From Lactobacillaceae bacterium AF64-9pH9TA (lineage in GTDB: Bacteria > Bacillota > Bacilli > Lactobacillales > Lactobacillaceae), in assembly GCA_027681045.1 (NCBI GenBank), contig JAQDCK010000016.1:1-20139 (forward strand): a stretch of DNA of 20,139 nucleotides, in the 5' to 3' direction. The notes beneath the pieces are model-generated. The model searched no databases, was not told the DNA's origin, and saw only the letters and a list, made by a program, of their open reading frames with translations. Each line of letters opens with the position of its first letter. The stretch's first letter is position 1. Below are positions 6,633 to 15,975 of this stretch, piece after piece. A program made the translations under genes and the position numbers.

Positions 6633-9083
6633 ATGAAATCAAGTAAAGTATCAGTAGTAAACAGCAATTTGCGGGGAATTACCCCCGAAGAATTCAAGGA
6701 AAGACTGGCCAGCAAGCTGGACCGGCACTTTGAAGAAAGCGTAGAGGAAGCTTCTAAGGAAGACATCTTTGCTGCTTTGGCTTCAATGGTCCGTGACGGC
6801 TACTCCAGCAAGTGGCGCAGAACCCGGATCGCGGAAAGCGCCAATGGCCATAAGCAGGCCTACTACTTCTCCATTGAATTCCTGCCAGGGACTTTGCTGA
6901 GAAGCAACCTGCTTAACCTGGGCTGGCTGGACACGGCAAAAGAAGCTCTGGCTGACTTAGGCATCGACCTGGATGAAATCGCTGCTGTTGAACCAGATAT
7001 GGCGCTGGGAAACGGGGGCCTGGGCCGGCTGGCTGCCGCCTTCATGGACTCTTTGGCTTCAACTGGCTATGCCGGTAACGGCAACGGCCTGCGCTACAAG
7101 TACGGCCTCTTTAAGCAAAAGTTTGTCAACGGCTACCAAAAGGAATTGCCAAACGACTGGCTGAAGCAGGGGGACTACTGGGAAGTCCGCCGGGAAAGCA
7201 AGTCTGTTCTGGTTAAGTTTGGCGGCCGGGTCAACATGGTTGACGACAATGGTTGGCTGACTCCGCAATACGAAGGCGCTACTGTTGTCCGGGCCGTACC
7301 TTATGATGTAGCCATGGTTGGCTACCACAACGGGGTGGCCAACACCCTCCGTTTGTGGGACGCGGAAATTGCCCCGGAAGACGAATTGAAGTACCCGTCA
7401 ATCGCTGACCGGCGGAAGGTGGAAGACTTGACTTCCATCCTTTACCCGGATGACTCCAGCTATGACGGCCGCCTTCTGCGTTTAAAGCAGGAATACTTCT
7501 TTGTTTCTGCTGGTCTGCAGAGCATCTTGAACAACTTCATCAAGGACTACGGTGAAGACGGCTTGACTGACCTGCCGAAGTACGTTGCTGTTCACATCAA
7601 CGACACCCACCCGGCCATGTGCGTGTCTGAAATGATGCGCCTTCTGGTTGACAGATACCGGATGGACTGGGACGAAGCCTGGGACATTACCAAGCAAGTC
7701 ATGAGCTATACCAACCACACCATCATGGCTGAAGCCATGGAAAAGTGGGACGTGGGCATGTTCAGCCAGCTTTTGCCGCGGCTCTTTGACATCATCAAGG
7801 AAATTGACCGCCGCTACGTGGCTGGCCTGGAAGGCAAGGTTTCCGGTGACGTGATCGAAAGAACCAGAATTGTTAAGAACGGGCAAGTCCACATGGCCCA
7901 CCTGGCCATCATCGGCTCTCACTCAGTCAACGGGGTTGCCGCCTTGCACACCCAGCTTTTGGAAACTGAAGTTCTGCGCGACTTCTACCAGCTCTACCCA
8001 GACCGCTTCAACAACAAGACCAACGGGATCACCCTGCGCCGCTGGATCCAAATCGCCAACCCGGACCTGGCCAAGCTCTTGGACAAGACCATTGGGACTG
8101 ACTGGCGCTTTGACAGCAAGGAAATGCTGAAGTTTGAAAAGTTCTACCACGACACGGCTACCTTGACCAGCCTGCAAAAGATCAAGCTGGCCAACAAGGA
8201 AAAGCTGGCCAAGGTCATCAAGAGCAAGACCGGCATCGTGGTTGACCCAGAAGCCATCTTCGACGTCCAGGTTAAGCGTCTGCACGCCTACAAGCGGCAA
8301 ACCTTGAAGCTGCTCCACGTTCTGAAGCTCTACCAAGACCTCAAGGCCGGCATCGACCACCCGAAGCGGGTAGTCATCTTCGGGGCTATCGCTGCTCCAA
8401 GCTATGTCTTTGCCAAGCAGGTCATCAAGGTGATCAACTCCGTGGCTGACCTGGTTAACAATGACCCGGACATCAAGGGCAAGCTGAAGGTTGTCTTCCT
8501 GGAAAACTACAATGTTTCCCTGGCTGAACAAATCATTCCAGCCGCAGACCTCAGCGAACAAATCTCCACGACCACCAAGGAAGCCAGCGGGACCAGCAAC
8601 ATGAAGCTGATGGCCAACGGGGCCTTGACGGTCGCCACCATGGACGGGGCCAACATCGAAATCAAGGACTCGGTCGGCAGCGACAACATCTTTGCCTTCG
8701 GTTTGGACCAGGATGAAGTTTACAACTATTATGCAAACCACTCCTACCACCCACGTGACCTCTACGAAAGCGACCCGGTCATGAAGAAGACGGTTGACGC
8801 CTTGATCGACGGGACGATTCCTGGCTGCGTCAGCGAAGGCCGGGCCTTGTACGACGACTTCTTGAAGGACAACGAAGAATTTCTGGTTTTGGCCGACTTT
8901 GAAGCCTACTTGAAGGCCCAGAAGCTGGTGGAGAAGGTTTGGGCAAACAAGCGGCAATGGGCCCAGATGAGCCTGGTTAACATCGCTCACTCTGAACGCT
9001 TTGACGCTGACAAGACCATTGAACGCTACGCCAGTGAAATCTGGCACCTGGACAAGGTGGAAGTGGACGCTGGAAAAGCGTAA
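6633..9083 (+). CDS. glgP: Glycogen/maltodextrin phosphorylase GlgP
   Basis: GT35 phosphorylase that releases glucose-1-phosphate from the non-reducing ends of glycogen or maltodextrin using inorganic phosphate. The pyridoxal-phosphate site EASGTSNMK is present; its lysine is residue 658 from the chosen start. GNGGLGRLAAAFMDS, HINDTHPAM and the C-terminal MANGALTVATMDGANIEI region are also conserved, so the protein looks complete and active. The reading frame opens at ATG 6618, but that codon has no Shine-Dalgarno site. GAGGAAG at 6620-6626 lies 6 nt before the third in-frame ATG (6633), which is the better start and gives 816 residues. It follows glgA by about 24 bp. Its place in the same operon as the synthesis genes means build-up and breakdown are transcribed together, so flux must be set by substrate levels or allostery. 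Confidence 0.96.
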   Translation: MKSSKVSVVNSNLRGITPEEFKERLASKLDRHFEESVEEASKEDIFAALASMVRDGYSSKWRRTRIAESANGHKQAYYFSIEFLPGTLLRSNLLNLGWLDTAKEALADLGIDLDEIAAVEPDMALGNGGLGRLAAAFMDSLASTGYAGNGNGLRYKYGLFKQKFVNGYQKELPNDWLKQGDYWEVRRESKSVLVKFGGRVNMVDDNGWLTPQYEGATVVRAVPYDVAMVGYHNGVANTLRLWDAEIAPEDELKYPSIADRRKVEDLTSILYPDDSSYDGRLLRLKQEYFFVSAGLQSILNNFIKDYGEDGLTDLPKYVAVHINDTHPAMCVSEMMRLLVDRYRMDWDEAWDITKQVMSYTNHTIMAEAMEKWDVGMFSQLLPRLFDIIKEIDRRYVAGLEGKVSGDVIERTRIVKNGQVHMAHLAIIGSHSVNGVAALHTQLLETEVLRDFYQLYPDRFNNKTNGITLRRWIQIANPDLAKLLDKTIGTDWRFDSKEMLKFEKFYHDTATLTSLQKIKLANKEKLAKVIKSKTGIVVDPEAIFDVQVKRLHAYKRQTLKLLHVLKLYQDLKAGIDHPKRVVIFGAIAAPSYVFAKQVIKVINSVADLVNNDPDIKGKLKVVFLENYNVSLAEQIIPAADLSEQISTTTKEASGTSNMKLMANGALTVATMDGANIEIKDSVGSDNIFAFGLDQDEVYNYYANHSYHPRDLYESDPVMKKTVDALIDGTIPGCVSEGRALYDDFLKDNEEFLVLADFEAYLKAQKLVEKVWANKRQWAQMSLVNIAHSERFDADKTIERYASEIWHLDKVEVDAGKA

Positions 9084-9092
9084 GAGTGACTG

Positions 9093-10895
9093 ATGAGAGC
9101 TATATTTAATTCTTGGGACACTAAATACAAGCAGCCCTTTGGCGCCACGCAGGCCAATACCAGCGTCAAGTGGGCAGTTAAAGTCGATGAAGAGATCCAG
9201 GAGATTACCCTTTGGCTGACTAAAAACAATGAGTCGCCGGTGGCTTACCCCATGACTTTCAACGATGAAAGCAAGATGTATGAGACCAGCGTCAAGATCG
9301 GCAGCTCCGGGCTCTACTACTACTACTTCAACATCAAGCAAAACGACCAGTTTTACTTCCTGGAAAGAAGCCAGGACGGTTTTGGCGACGGGGAGATCAG
9401 CCAGGACGGCCGGGATATCCGGACCTTCCAGCTGACCTGCTATGACCGGGCGGTCCCGCAGGCTCCCTGGTACACCCAGGGGGTGGTCTACCAGATCTTC
9501 CCGGACCGCTTCAACAATGGCAACCCACATGGGGAGATCCAGGGCCGTAAGAAGGACAGTTTCATCTACGCGACCAAGGAAGACAGTCCTTACTATATTA
9601 AGGATGAGCATGGCGATATTGCCCGCTGGGACTTTTTTGGCGGCAACCTCGAAGGTATCCGGCAAAAGATTCCCTATTTAAAGGATTTGGGAGTGACGGC
9701 GATCTACTTGAACCCAATCTTCCAGGCTTCCAGCAACCACCGCTATGACACCCAGGACTTCATGAAGATCGACCCCATGCTGGGGACCGAGGAAGACTTC
9801 AAGAACCTGATCAAGGACCTACACAAAAACAGGATTGCCTTGATCTTAGACGGGGTCTTCAACCATGTCGGGGCCGACAGCAAGTACTTCTTGAGCGCGG
9901 TCACGGACAAGACGGGTCCTTACTACTCCTGGTTCAACTTCATCAACTATCCGAGCAAGTACCAATCCTGGTGGGGGGTAACCACGCTTCCTGAAGTCAA
10001 CAAGAACAATGCTGACTACCAGAACTTTATCTGCGGGCCCGACGGCGTTTTAGCCAAGTGGACCCGGATGCATGTCGACGGCTGGCGTTTGGATGTGGCA
10101 GACGAATTGCCAATGCCACTCTTGCGGGAAATCCGCGAGCGCCTGCAGAATGAAGACTGCCATGTCTTGATCGGGGAAGTCTGGGAAGATGCCTCCCACA
10201 AGTTCGTCAACAGTGAATTCCGGACTTATATGGACGGGGACAACTTAACCGGGACCATGAACTATCCGGTCCGCAACTTTATCGTTTCGCTCTTGCAGGC
10301 CAATAACGAACAGGAAGAAGTGGCCGCCTTGAATGACCTGGAAAAGCTGGTTGAGAACTACCCTAAGGCCTTTCTGGAAAACTGCTTGAACAATATTGGC
10401 ACCCACGACACGGCCAGAATCAAGACCGTCTTTGGGGGAGACGAGCAGCTGGTCGCTCTGGCCTTTGGCCTCTTATTCTCTGTTCCCGGCGTTCCATGCA
10501 TCTATTATGGGGATGAAGCCGGCCTGGAAGGGGACAAGGACCCGGACAACCGCCGCTACTTCCCATGGGGCAAGGAAAGCGACTTTTTGGAAAAAGAAGT
10601 CAAGGAACTGGCCCACTGGCGGCGGGAAAACCGGGCACTAGTCAACGGGAAAGTCGGCTACGTCAAGATTGCTTATGGCATCAACGCCCTGGTCCGCTAC
10701 AACCAAAGGGAACTGGTAATTTACTGCTATAACAAGACCGACCAGGATATTATCCTGGACGCGGGAGAATTTCAAACATATTGCCTGCCAGAGAAGATTG
10801 GAGAGCTGGTAAGTGATATACTGGATCAAGAAAGCATAGCTCAGAAGGCTTATCTGTTAAAAACATTTAAGCTGGACAGGAATGAAAAAGAATAA
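9093..10895 (+). CDS. amy: Intracellular GH13 alpha-glycosidase (neopullulanase/maltogenic amylase type)
   Basis: GH13 hydrolase of the subfamily-20-like neopullulanase, cyclomaltodextrinase and maltogenic amylase group. Residues 1 to about 125 form a beta-rich N-terminal domain (CBM34-like position). The barrel opens with WYTQGVVYQIFPDRF. The catalytic residues are nucleophile D334 in GWRLDVADE, acid/base E362 in LIGEVWED and D439 in GTHDTARI. A small C-terminal beta domain closes the protein. There is no signal peptide, so it acts inside the cell, presumably on limit dextrins left by GlgP. No separate glgX-type debranching gene is present in the operon, so this enzyme may also open alpha-1,6 linkages; that is inference, as exact specificity cannot be read from sequence. 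The ATG at 9093 follows the glgP stop by 9 bp with only a weak AAGAG site, so reinitiation after glgP is likely. Confidence 0.9.
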   Translation: MRAIFNSWDTKYKQPFGATQANTSVKWAVKVDEEIQEITLWLTKNNESPVAYPMTFNDESKMYETSVKIGSSGLYYYYFNIKQNDQFYFLERSQDGFGDGEISQDGRDIRTFQLTCYDRAVPQAPWYTQGVVYQIFPDRFNNGNPHGEIQGRKKDSFIYATKEDSPYYIKDEHGDIARWDFFGGNLEGIRQKIPYLKDLGVTAIYLNPIFQASSNHRYDTQDFMKIDPMLGTEEDFKNLIKDLHKNRIALILDGVFNHVGADSKYFLSAVTDKTGPYYSWFNFINYPSKYQSWWGVTTLPEVNKNNADYQNFICGPDGVLAKWTRMHVDGWRLDVADELPMPLLREIRERLQNEDCHVLIGEVWEDASHKFVNSEFRTYMDGDNLTGTMNYPVRNFIVSLLQANNEQEEVAALNDLEKLVENYPKAFLENCLNNIGTHDTARIKTVFGGDEQLVALAFGLLFSVPGVPCIYYGDEAGLEGDKDPDNRRYFPWGKESDFLEKEVKELAHWRRENRALVNGKVGYVKIAYGINALVRYNQRELVIYCYNKTDQDIILDAGEFQTYCLPEKIGELVSDILDQESIAQKAYLLKTFKLDRNEKE

Positions 10896-10910
10896 AAAAG
10901 GAATATATAA

Positions 10911-12632
10911 ATGGACGCAAAAGAAATTTTTGAACAATGGAAACAAGCTGCTCTGCCAGAAGACCTGGCTGAACAAATGGCTGAATTAGGCGGCGACGAG
11001 AAGTGGATCGAAGACGCCTTTGGCCAGGACATCAACTTTGGGACTGCCGGGATGCGGGGGCTCCTGGAACCAGGGACCAATCGGATCAACGTCTTCACGG
11101 TCGGCCGGGTAACTGAAGGTTTGGCCCGCTTGATCGACGAAAACGGCGAAGAAGCCAAGAAGCGGGGCGTGGTAATTTCCTTTGACTCCCGCTACAACTC
11201 ACGCGAACTGGCCACCCACGCTGCCCGCGTATTGGGGGCTCACGGCATTCACGTCTACCTCTTTGACGACCTGCGTCCAACGCCGGAACTGTCCTTCGCT
11301 GTCCGCTACCTGCACACCTTTGCCGGGATCAACATCACTGCTTCCCACAACGCCAAGCAGTACAACGGCTACAAGGCTTACGGCGAAGACGGTGCCCAAA
11401 TGGGGCCGGAAAACGCTGACCGCCTCTTTGCCTACGCGCAAAAGGTTGAAGACATCTTCAGCGTTAAGGCAGCTCCAGTCAAGAAGCTGCGCGCTGAAGG
11501 TACTTTGCAGCTAATCGGCGAAGATGTCGACGAAGCCTACCTGGCCAAGCTGGAAACGGTCAACGTCAATAAGGACATGATCAAGGAAAACGCCGACAAG
11601 CTGAAGATTGTTTACACTCCGCTGCACGGGACGGGCAAGATGCTTTACGACCGCGCCTTCAGACGGGGCGGCTTCAGCAACGTTGTTCCAGTGCCAAGCC
11701 AGGCGATTGTGGACCCAGAATTCCCAACTTGCAAGAAGCCTAACCCGGAATTCCGTGACGTCTTCAACCCAGGCGTGGAACTGGCCGACGAAATCGGCGC
11801 TGACATGATCGTGGCTACCGACCCGGACGCTGACCGGATGGGGGCCTGCGTAAGAACTGACAAGGGCGACTTCCAAGTTTTGACTGGGAACCAAATCGCT
11901 ACTTTGATGTCTTACTACCTCCTGCAAAACTTGAAGGACTCAGGCAAGCTGACTCCGGACTACGAAATCGTTACCTCAATCGTCTCCAGTGCCTTGCCAT
12001 TCAAGATTGCCAAGGACTTCGGCATCAAGACCAAGTCAGTTTTGACTGGCTTCAAGTACATCGGTGAAGAAGTCGACCGGATGAACAAGGAAGGGGACGG
12101 CAAGTTCCTGATGGGCTTTGAAGAAAGCTACGGCTACCTCTTCCAAGCCTTCGCCCGCGACAAGGACGCCATGCAAGGGGCCTTGATGTTCGCCGAAGTT
12201 GCTAGCTACTACGCTTCCAAGGGCATGACTGTCTTTGACGGCCTGCGGGAAATCTGGAAGAAGTACGGCGTTGCCTACGAAATCACCCGGGCTATCGAAA
12301 TGCCAGGGATCGGCGGGCAAAAGAAGATGGCTGAATTGATGAGCAAGCTGCGTAGCGAACACCTCAGCGAAATCAACGGGGCCAAGGTCTTGAAGATCGA
12401 AGACTACCAAGAACAAGTTACTGTCGAAAACGGCGAAGAAACTCCATTGACTGGCTTCCCGAAGTCAAACGTCTTGAAGTACTTCCTGGATGACGAAACT
12501 TGGGTAGCCCTGCGGCCATCTGGTACTGAACCAGTAATCAAGGCATATGTCGGCGTCAACAAGGCTGACATCGCAACTGCTGAAAAGGCAGCTGAAAGCT
12601 ACCAAGACGCCATCAGCGAATTGCTGAAGTAA
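10911..12632 (+). CDS. pgm: Phosphoglucomutase (alpha-D-phosphohexomutase family)
   Basis: Interconverts glucose-6-phosphate and glucose-1-phosphate, feeding GlgC and recovering the product of GlgP. All four family motifs are visible: phosphoserine loop NITASHN (catalytic S145), metal loop ATDPDADRMG (D304, D306, D308), sugar-binding GFEESYGY and phosphate-binding RPSGTEP near the C-terminus. At 573 residues it matches the long Firmicutes PgcA type, which can also take mannose phosphates. The ATG at 10911 has AAAAAGGA 8 nt upstream, and the gene lies 15 bp after amy. It is the last gene of the glg operon; a strong terminator follows. Because the cell may have other phosphohexomutases, this copy could be dedicated to glycogen metabolism. 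Confidence 0.96.
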   Translation: MDAKEIFEQWKQAALPEDLAEQMAELGGDEKWIEDAFGQDINFGTAGMRGLLEPGTNRINVFTVGRVTEGLARLIDENGEEAKKRGVVISFDSRYNSRELATHAARVLGAHGIHVYLFDDLRPTPELSFAVRYLHTFAGINITASHNAKQYNGYKAYGEDGAQMGPENADRLFAYAQKVEDIFSVKAAPVKKLRAEGTLQLIGEDVDEAYLAKLETVNVNKDMIKENADKLKIVYTPLHGTGKMLYDRAFRRGGFSNVVPVPSQAIVDPEFPTCKKPNPEFRDVFNPGVELADEIGADMIVATDPDADRMGACVRTDKGDFQVLTGNQIATLMSYYLLQNLKDSGKLTPDYEIVTSIVSSALPFKIAKDFGIKTKSVLTGFKYIGEEVDRMNKEGDGKFLMGFEESYGYLFQAFARDKDAMQGALMFAEVASYYASKGMTVFDGLREIWKKYGVAYEITRAIEMPGIGGQKKMAELMSKLRSEHLSEINGAKVLKIEDYQEQVTVENGEETPLTGFPKSNVLKYFLDDETWVALRPSGTEPVIKAYVGVNKADIATAEKAAESYQDAISELLK

Positions 12633-12648
12633 TTTTAAAACAACAAAG

Positions 12649-12680
12649 AAAGAAGCACCGCGAACGCGATGCTTCTTTTT
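12649..12680. terminator. Terminator of the glg operon, probably bidirectional
   Basis: A 9-bp stem, AAAGAAGCA (12649-12657) with TGCTTCTTT (12670-12678), encloses a CGC/GCG inner stem with a GAAC loop. T-runs follow on the plus strand (12676-12680). Read on the minus strand, a T-rich stretch follows the same hairpin, so it may also end the convergent phosphofructokinase transcript. Confidence 0.88.
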
Positions 12681-12712
12681 GGTGCTTGTGTGCTGTTAAG
12701 AATTATAGGCTC

Positions 12713-13792
12713 TTACTTGTCCCCGAAGGTGACGCCCATGAGGCGGGCGTTGCTTACGGTCTTGCCGTTTGGGTCAACGTACTTGAGCTTGCCGGCCGTG
12801 TCTTCCAGGGCGATAGAGTCAACTTCACCTTGCTTTAAGACAACCAGGCGGCCGAAGGACCGGTTCATGATCAGGCGGGCGCCTTCAATCCCGAAGCGGG
12901 TTGAGATTTGCCGGTCGTAGGCATCTGGCCGGCCGCCCCGCTGAGCGTGACCGATAACTGCCGTTCTGATTTCAGCGTCTGGCAAAACTTCCTGCAATTG
13001 GGCAGCGATTTCGTTAACCACGCTGGCCCCATTTCTAGCGGCAACCTTCGCCTTGTACTTCTTCTTGGACAGGGTGGCGTCTTCCTTGGAAATTGCCCCT
13101 TCAGCGGCGGCAATGACCGTGAAGCCTTTGCCAGACTTTTGTCTTTCCTTGACCTTCTTGGCCACGACATTGATGTCGTAAGGAATTTCCGGCAAAAGAA
13201 TGACTTCGCTGCCGGCAGCCAGGCCAGCGGCCAGGGTGATGTGGCCAACCTTGTGGCCCATGACTTCGACGACGAAGACCCGGGAGTGGCTTTGAGCAGT
13301 AGTGTGGATGTCGTCCAGGTATCTGGTAGCAATGTCAATGGCGCTTTGGAAACCGAAGGTGTAGTCAGTCCCCCAAGTGTCATTGTCGATGGTCTTTGGC
13401 AGGCCGATCACGTTCAAGCCTTCTTGGGCCAGCATGTTGGCTGACTTAAGTGACCCGTTGCCGCCCAAAACCGCCAAAGCGTCCAGGTTGAGCTTCTTGT
13501 AGGTCTTCTTCATGGCGGCTACCTTGTCAAAGCCGTCAACGATGACCCGCATTTCCTTGAATGGCTGGCGGGAAGTGCCCAGAATCGTCCCGCCTTGGTT
13601 GATGATGCCGGAGAAGTCCCGCGGCTTCATCTTGACGTAGTCTTCATGCATCAAGCCGTAGTAGCCCCGCTTGAAACCGATGATTTCCACGTCATTGACA
13701 CATTTGTAAAGGGTCTTGGCCAGACCCCGCATGGTCGCGTTGAGCGCCTGGCAATCGCCGCCGCTCGTCAAAATACCAACTCGTAAAGTCAT
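12713..13792 (-). CDS. 6-phosphofructokinase, atypical (mixed-substrate-like) type
   Basis: Phosphofructokinase superfamily protein of 359 residues that should phosphorylate fructose-6-phosphate to fructose-1,6-bisphosphate in the cytosol. Conserved parts include LTSGGDC near the N-terminus, R75 in GTSRQP, TIDND with catalytic D136, R171 and QRGGRPDAYDR. It differs from the classical ATP enzyme (E. coli PfkA numbering in brackets). GGDGS is GGNGS, so D103 is N112. G104 is kept as G113, which normally means ATP rather than pyrophosphate use. G124 is K133 (PKTIDND), a feature of pyrophosphate and mixed groups. R171 is H180 (VMGHK). ATP is the likelier phosphoryl donor, but this is not certain. 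The start has GGGAGG 9 nt upstream, and the gene has its own promoter and is convergent with the glg operon. It is probably not the main glycolytic pfkA, which in lactobacilli usually pairs with pyk. Confidence 0.88.
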   Translation of the reverse strand: MTLRVGILTSGGDCQALNATMRGLAKTLYKCVNDVEIIGFKRGYYGLMHEDYVKMKPRDFSGIINQGGTILGTSRQPFKEMRVIVDGFDKVAAMKKTYKKLNLDALAVLGGNGSLKSANMLAQEGLNVIGLPKTIDNDTWGTDYTFGFQSAIDIATRYLDDIHTTAQSHSRVFVVEVMGHKVGHITLAAGLAAGSEVILLPEIPYDINVVAKKVKERQKSGKGFTVIAAAEGAISKEDATLSKKKYKAKVAARNGASVVNEIAAQLQEVLPDAEIRTAVIGHAQRGGRPDAYDRQISTRFGIEGARLIMNRSFGRLVVLKQGEVDSIALEDTAGKLKYVDPNGKTVSNARLMGVTFGDK

Positions 13793-13890
13793 GCTTAAAT
13801 TCCTCCCCGTGCTAAACAGTTCTCTAAAATTTGGCTTAATTTAAATCTTAGTCATGTACCTGCCAAGATGCAAGCAGATTTTTTAATCTA

Positions 13891-13918
13891 ATTGAAAAAA
13901 TCATGAATATATTGTCAA
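13891..13918 (-). promoter_or_regulatory. Candidate promoter of the phosphofructokinase gene
   Basis: On the minus strand a perfect -35 TTGACA (13913-13918) is separated by 16 bp from TTCAAT (13891-13896), a 4/6 match to the -10 consensus. It lies directly after the scrA terminator, so the gene is transcribed independently, with a leader of about 90 nt. Confidence 0.55.
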
Positions 13919-13927
13919 ATAAAAATT

Positions 13928-13960
13928 AGTAAAGGAAAAGCAGCCCGGGCAGGGCTGCTT
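13928..13960 (-). terminator. Rho-independent terminator of scrA
   Basis: A perfect 9-bp stem, AAGCAGCCC (13938-13946) with GGGCTGCTT (13952-13960), has a 5-nt loop and is followed on the minus strand by TTTTCCTTTAC. It lies 17 bp after the scrA stop codon. Confidence 0.92.
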
Positions 13961-13977
13961 CATGGTAGTAGTTTTGA

Positions 13978-15924
13978 TTAGTGAGCAGTTAAAGCAATCA
14001 AGTTGTCGCCGTGCTTTACGTCGCTCGCGTCAATCCGGGCCACTTCATTGTATGAAGGGGTGTTGGTGATGACAACCATGACAGTGGTGTCGTAGCCGGC
14101 AGCCTTAACAGCATCCAGGTCAACTTCACCGATCTTTTCACCCTTTTCAATGTGCTGGCCTTGAGTGACCAGGGACTTGAAGTGCTGGCCGTTCAAGTTG
14201 ACCGTGTCCAGACCGATGTGGATCAGGACTTCGGCACCGTCGTCAGACTTAAGCCCGTAAGCGTGGCCAGTCTTGTAAGCAACGGAAACAGTACCGGTAA
14301 CTGGAGCGTAGACATTGCCGTCGCTAGGAACGATGGCTGCTCCGTTACCCATGAGCTTCTGGGAGAAAACCTCGTCATTTACGGCAGACAGGTCTTCAGA
14401 AACGCCGGCTACAGGTGCCAGAACTACTTCGTCTTCCAAACCAGCAGTCTTGGCAGCTTCAACTTGTTGTTCATCTGGAACTTCAGTTGAAGCGCTGACG
14501 CCAGTTTCGCCTTCAACGCTGGCAACTTCTTCCTTCAAGTGGCCCTTGCCCCAGAAGAAAGTCAAGGCGAAGGCAATAGCAAAGGAAACAAGTTCGCAGA
14601 CAACGTACATTGGGATGGTCTTCGGGTAGATGGACAGGAAGCCCAGGAAACCGGCAGAACCAAGGGATGCGGCTTCAACGTGCAGCAGACCTGCAAGGGC
14701 TGAAGCAACACCGGACCCGATCAGGGCGCAGAAGAATGGGAAGCGGTACTTCAAGTTAACCCCGAAGAGGGCTGGTTCGGTGATCCCCAAGAGGGCAGAA
14801 ACACCGGCTGATGAAGACAGACCCTTCATCTTTTTGTTCTTAGTCAAGAACCAGATAGCGAAGGTTGCGGCACCTTGCGCAACGTTGGCCATGGAAGCAA
14901 CAACGAAGATAAAGTCGCCCGCGCCCTTGCCGGCAGCGAAGGCAGCCAGCAATTGAGTTTCGATGGCCGGGAAGCTTTGGTGCAAACCGGTCATAACGAT
15001 GGCTGAGTAGCAAAGACCGAACAGACCCATGCCGATAAAGCCAGCAGTGTCGTACAGCCATACGAAGCCGTTGGTGATCCAGTCAGAAACGGTCTTCATC
15101 ACTGGCCCAACGATGGTGAAAGTCAGGAAGCCAGTGATCATGATTGACAGAAGCGGGGTAAAGGTAAAGTCAACCGCGCTTGGCAGGACCTTGTGCAGCC
15201 TCTTTTCCAAGAAGGCTAAGATCCAGATGGCTGCCAGGACTGGAATAACTTGGTATTGGTAGTTGGTTTGCGCTACGTGCAAGCCGAAGATGTTCCAGTA
15301 GTGGTCTGCACCAGCCAGCTGCGGGGTGGTCATGATCAAGCCCATTGCAGCCCCGAGGAATTGGTTGGCGCCGAAGCGCTTAGCGGCGGAAATACCGACC
15401 AGAACCGGCAGGAACATGAATGGGGCAGCTGACATCAGTTGGATCATGTCAGACAGGCCCTTGATGGCCGGGTTGATTTGGACCAGGGACTTAGGCCCGA
15501 ACAGGCCAGGACTGGTGAAGAAGTTGTTCAAGGCCATCAGCAAACCACCCGCAACCAGGGCTGGGATGATTGGCACGAAGATGTCACTCAAAAGCTTGAT
15601 GAAGGCCATGACAGGGTTGACCTTCTTGCCGCTGGCGGCGATCTTCTTCAAGTCGTCGGTAGAAACTTCGGACAGGCCGGTTTGCTTGATCAATTCGTTG
15701 TAGACGTTGTCAACGTCACCAGGCCCGATGATAACTTGGTATTGGCCGTCAGTCTTGAAGGTCCCCTTAACGTCGGGATCCTTGTCCAAGGCTGCTTGGT
15801 CGATCTTGGTATCGTCTTTTAAGACTAAACGCAGACGAGTTGCACAGTGGGCAGCGGCTACCAGGTTGTCTTCACCTACGGCAGCGATCACCCGCTTGGC
15901 AACTGCATTGTAATTCATTGCCAC
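13978..15924 (-). CDS. scrA: Sucrose-specific PTS permease, fused EIIBCA
   Basis: Membrane permease that imports sucrose and phosphorylates it to sucrose-6-phosphate, taking phosphate from HPr. The domain order is EIIB (about residues 1-88, phosphorylated cysteine C27 in [14 protein letters not shown]), EIIC (about 104-470, roughly ten membrane segments, with [10 protein letters not shown] at 380-389) and EIIA (about 500-648, phosphorylated histidine H569 in [10 protein letters not shown]). The glutamate/serine/threonine-rich stretch between EIIC and EIIA looks like a linker. Carrying EIIA on the same chain means no separate crr-type protein is needed. An open frame begins at GTG 15933, but AAGGAG (15935-15940 complement) would touch that codon. 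GTG 15924 lies 10 nt from the site and is preferred; ATG 15918 is possible. Specificity for sucrose rests on divergent linkage to scrB and scrR, and is strong. Several cre-like and LacI-type sites control it. Confidence 0.93.
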   Translation of the reverse strand: MAMNYNAVAKRVIAAVGEDNLVAAAHCATRLRLVLKDDTKIDQAALDKDPDVKGTFKTDGQYQVIIGPGDVDNVYNELIKQTGLSEVSTDDLKKIAASGKKVNPVMAFIKLLSDIFVPIIPALVAGGLLMALNNFFTSPGLFGPKSLVQINPAIKGLSDMIQLMSAAPFMFLPVLVGISAAKRFGANQFLGAAMGLIMTTPQLAGADHYWNIFGLHVAQTNYQYQVIPVLAAIWILAFLEKRLHKVLPSAVDFTFTPLLSIMITGFLTFTIVGPVMKTVSDWITNGFVWLYDTAGFIGMGLFGLCYSAIVMTGLHQSFPAIETQLLAAFAAGKGAGDFIFVVASMANVAQGAATFAIWFLTKNKKMKGLSSSAGVSALLGITEPALFGVNLKYRFPFFCALIGSGVASALAGLLHVEAASLGSAGFLGFLSIYPKTIPMYVVCELVSFAIAFALTFFWGKGHLKEEVASVEGETGVSASTEVPDEQQVEAAKTAGLEDEVVLAPVAGVSEDLSAVNDEVFSQKLMGNGAAIVPSDGNVYAPVTGTVSVAYKTGHAYGLKSDDGAEVLIHIGLDTVNLNGQHFKSLVTQGQHIEKGEKIGEVDLDAVKAAGYDTTVMVVITNTPSYNEVARIDASDVKHGDNLIALTAH

Positions 15925-15946
15925 GAGAAACACTCTCCTTATCCTT

Positions 15947-15960
15947 TGAAAACGCTTTTC
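15947..15960 (-). promoter_or_regulatory. cre-like site in the scrA leader
   Basis: TGAAAACGCTTTTC agrees with the cre consensus at 12 of 14 positions; the last two bases differ. It lies between the scrA -10 box and its ribosome binding site, a position expected to block transcription when bound by CcpA. Confidence 0.55.
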
Positions 15961-15975
15961 TTTAATTCACTTAAC

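Noticed and set aside
7923..9665. Very long minus-strand open frame (580 codons) opposite glgP and amy
   Set aside because: It lies fully opposite two well-supported genes. The GAC/GTC-rich codon bias removes stops in this antisense frame; the product is valine/aspartate-rich with no motif, and no ribosome binding site or promoter supports it.
12908..13444. Plus-strand frame of 178 codons opposite the phosphofructokinase gene
   Set aside because: Antisense shadow of a gene with all key kinase motifs; no start signal and no recognisable protein features.
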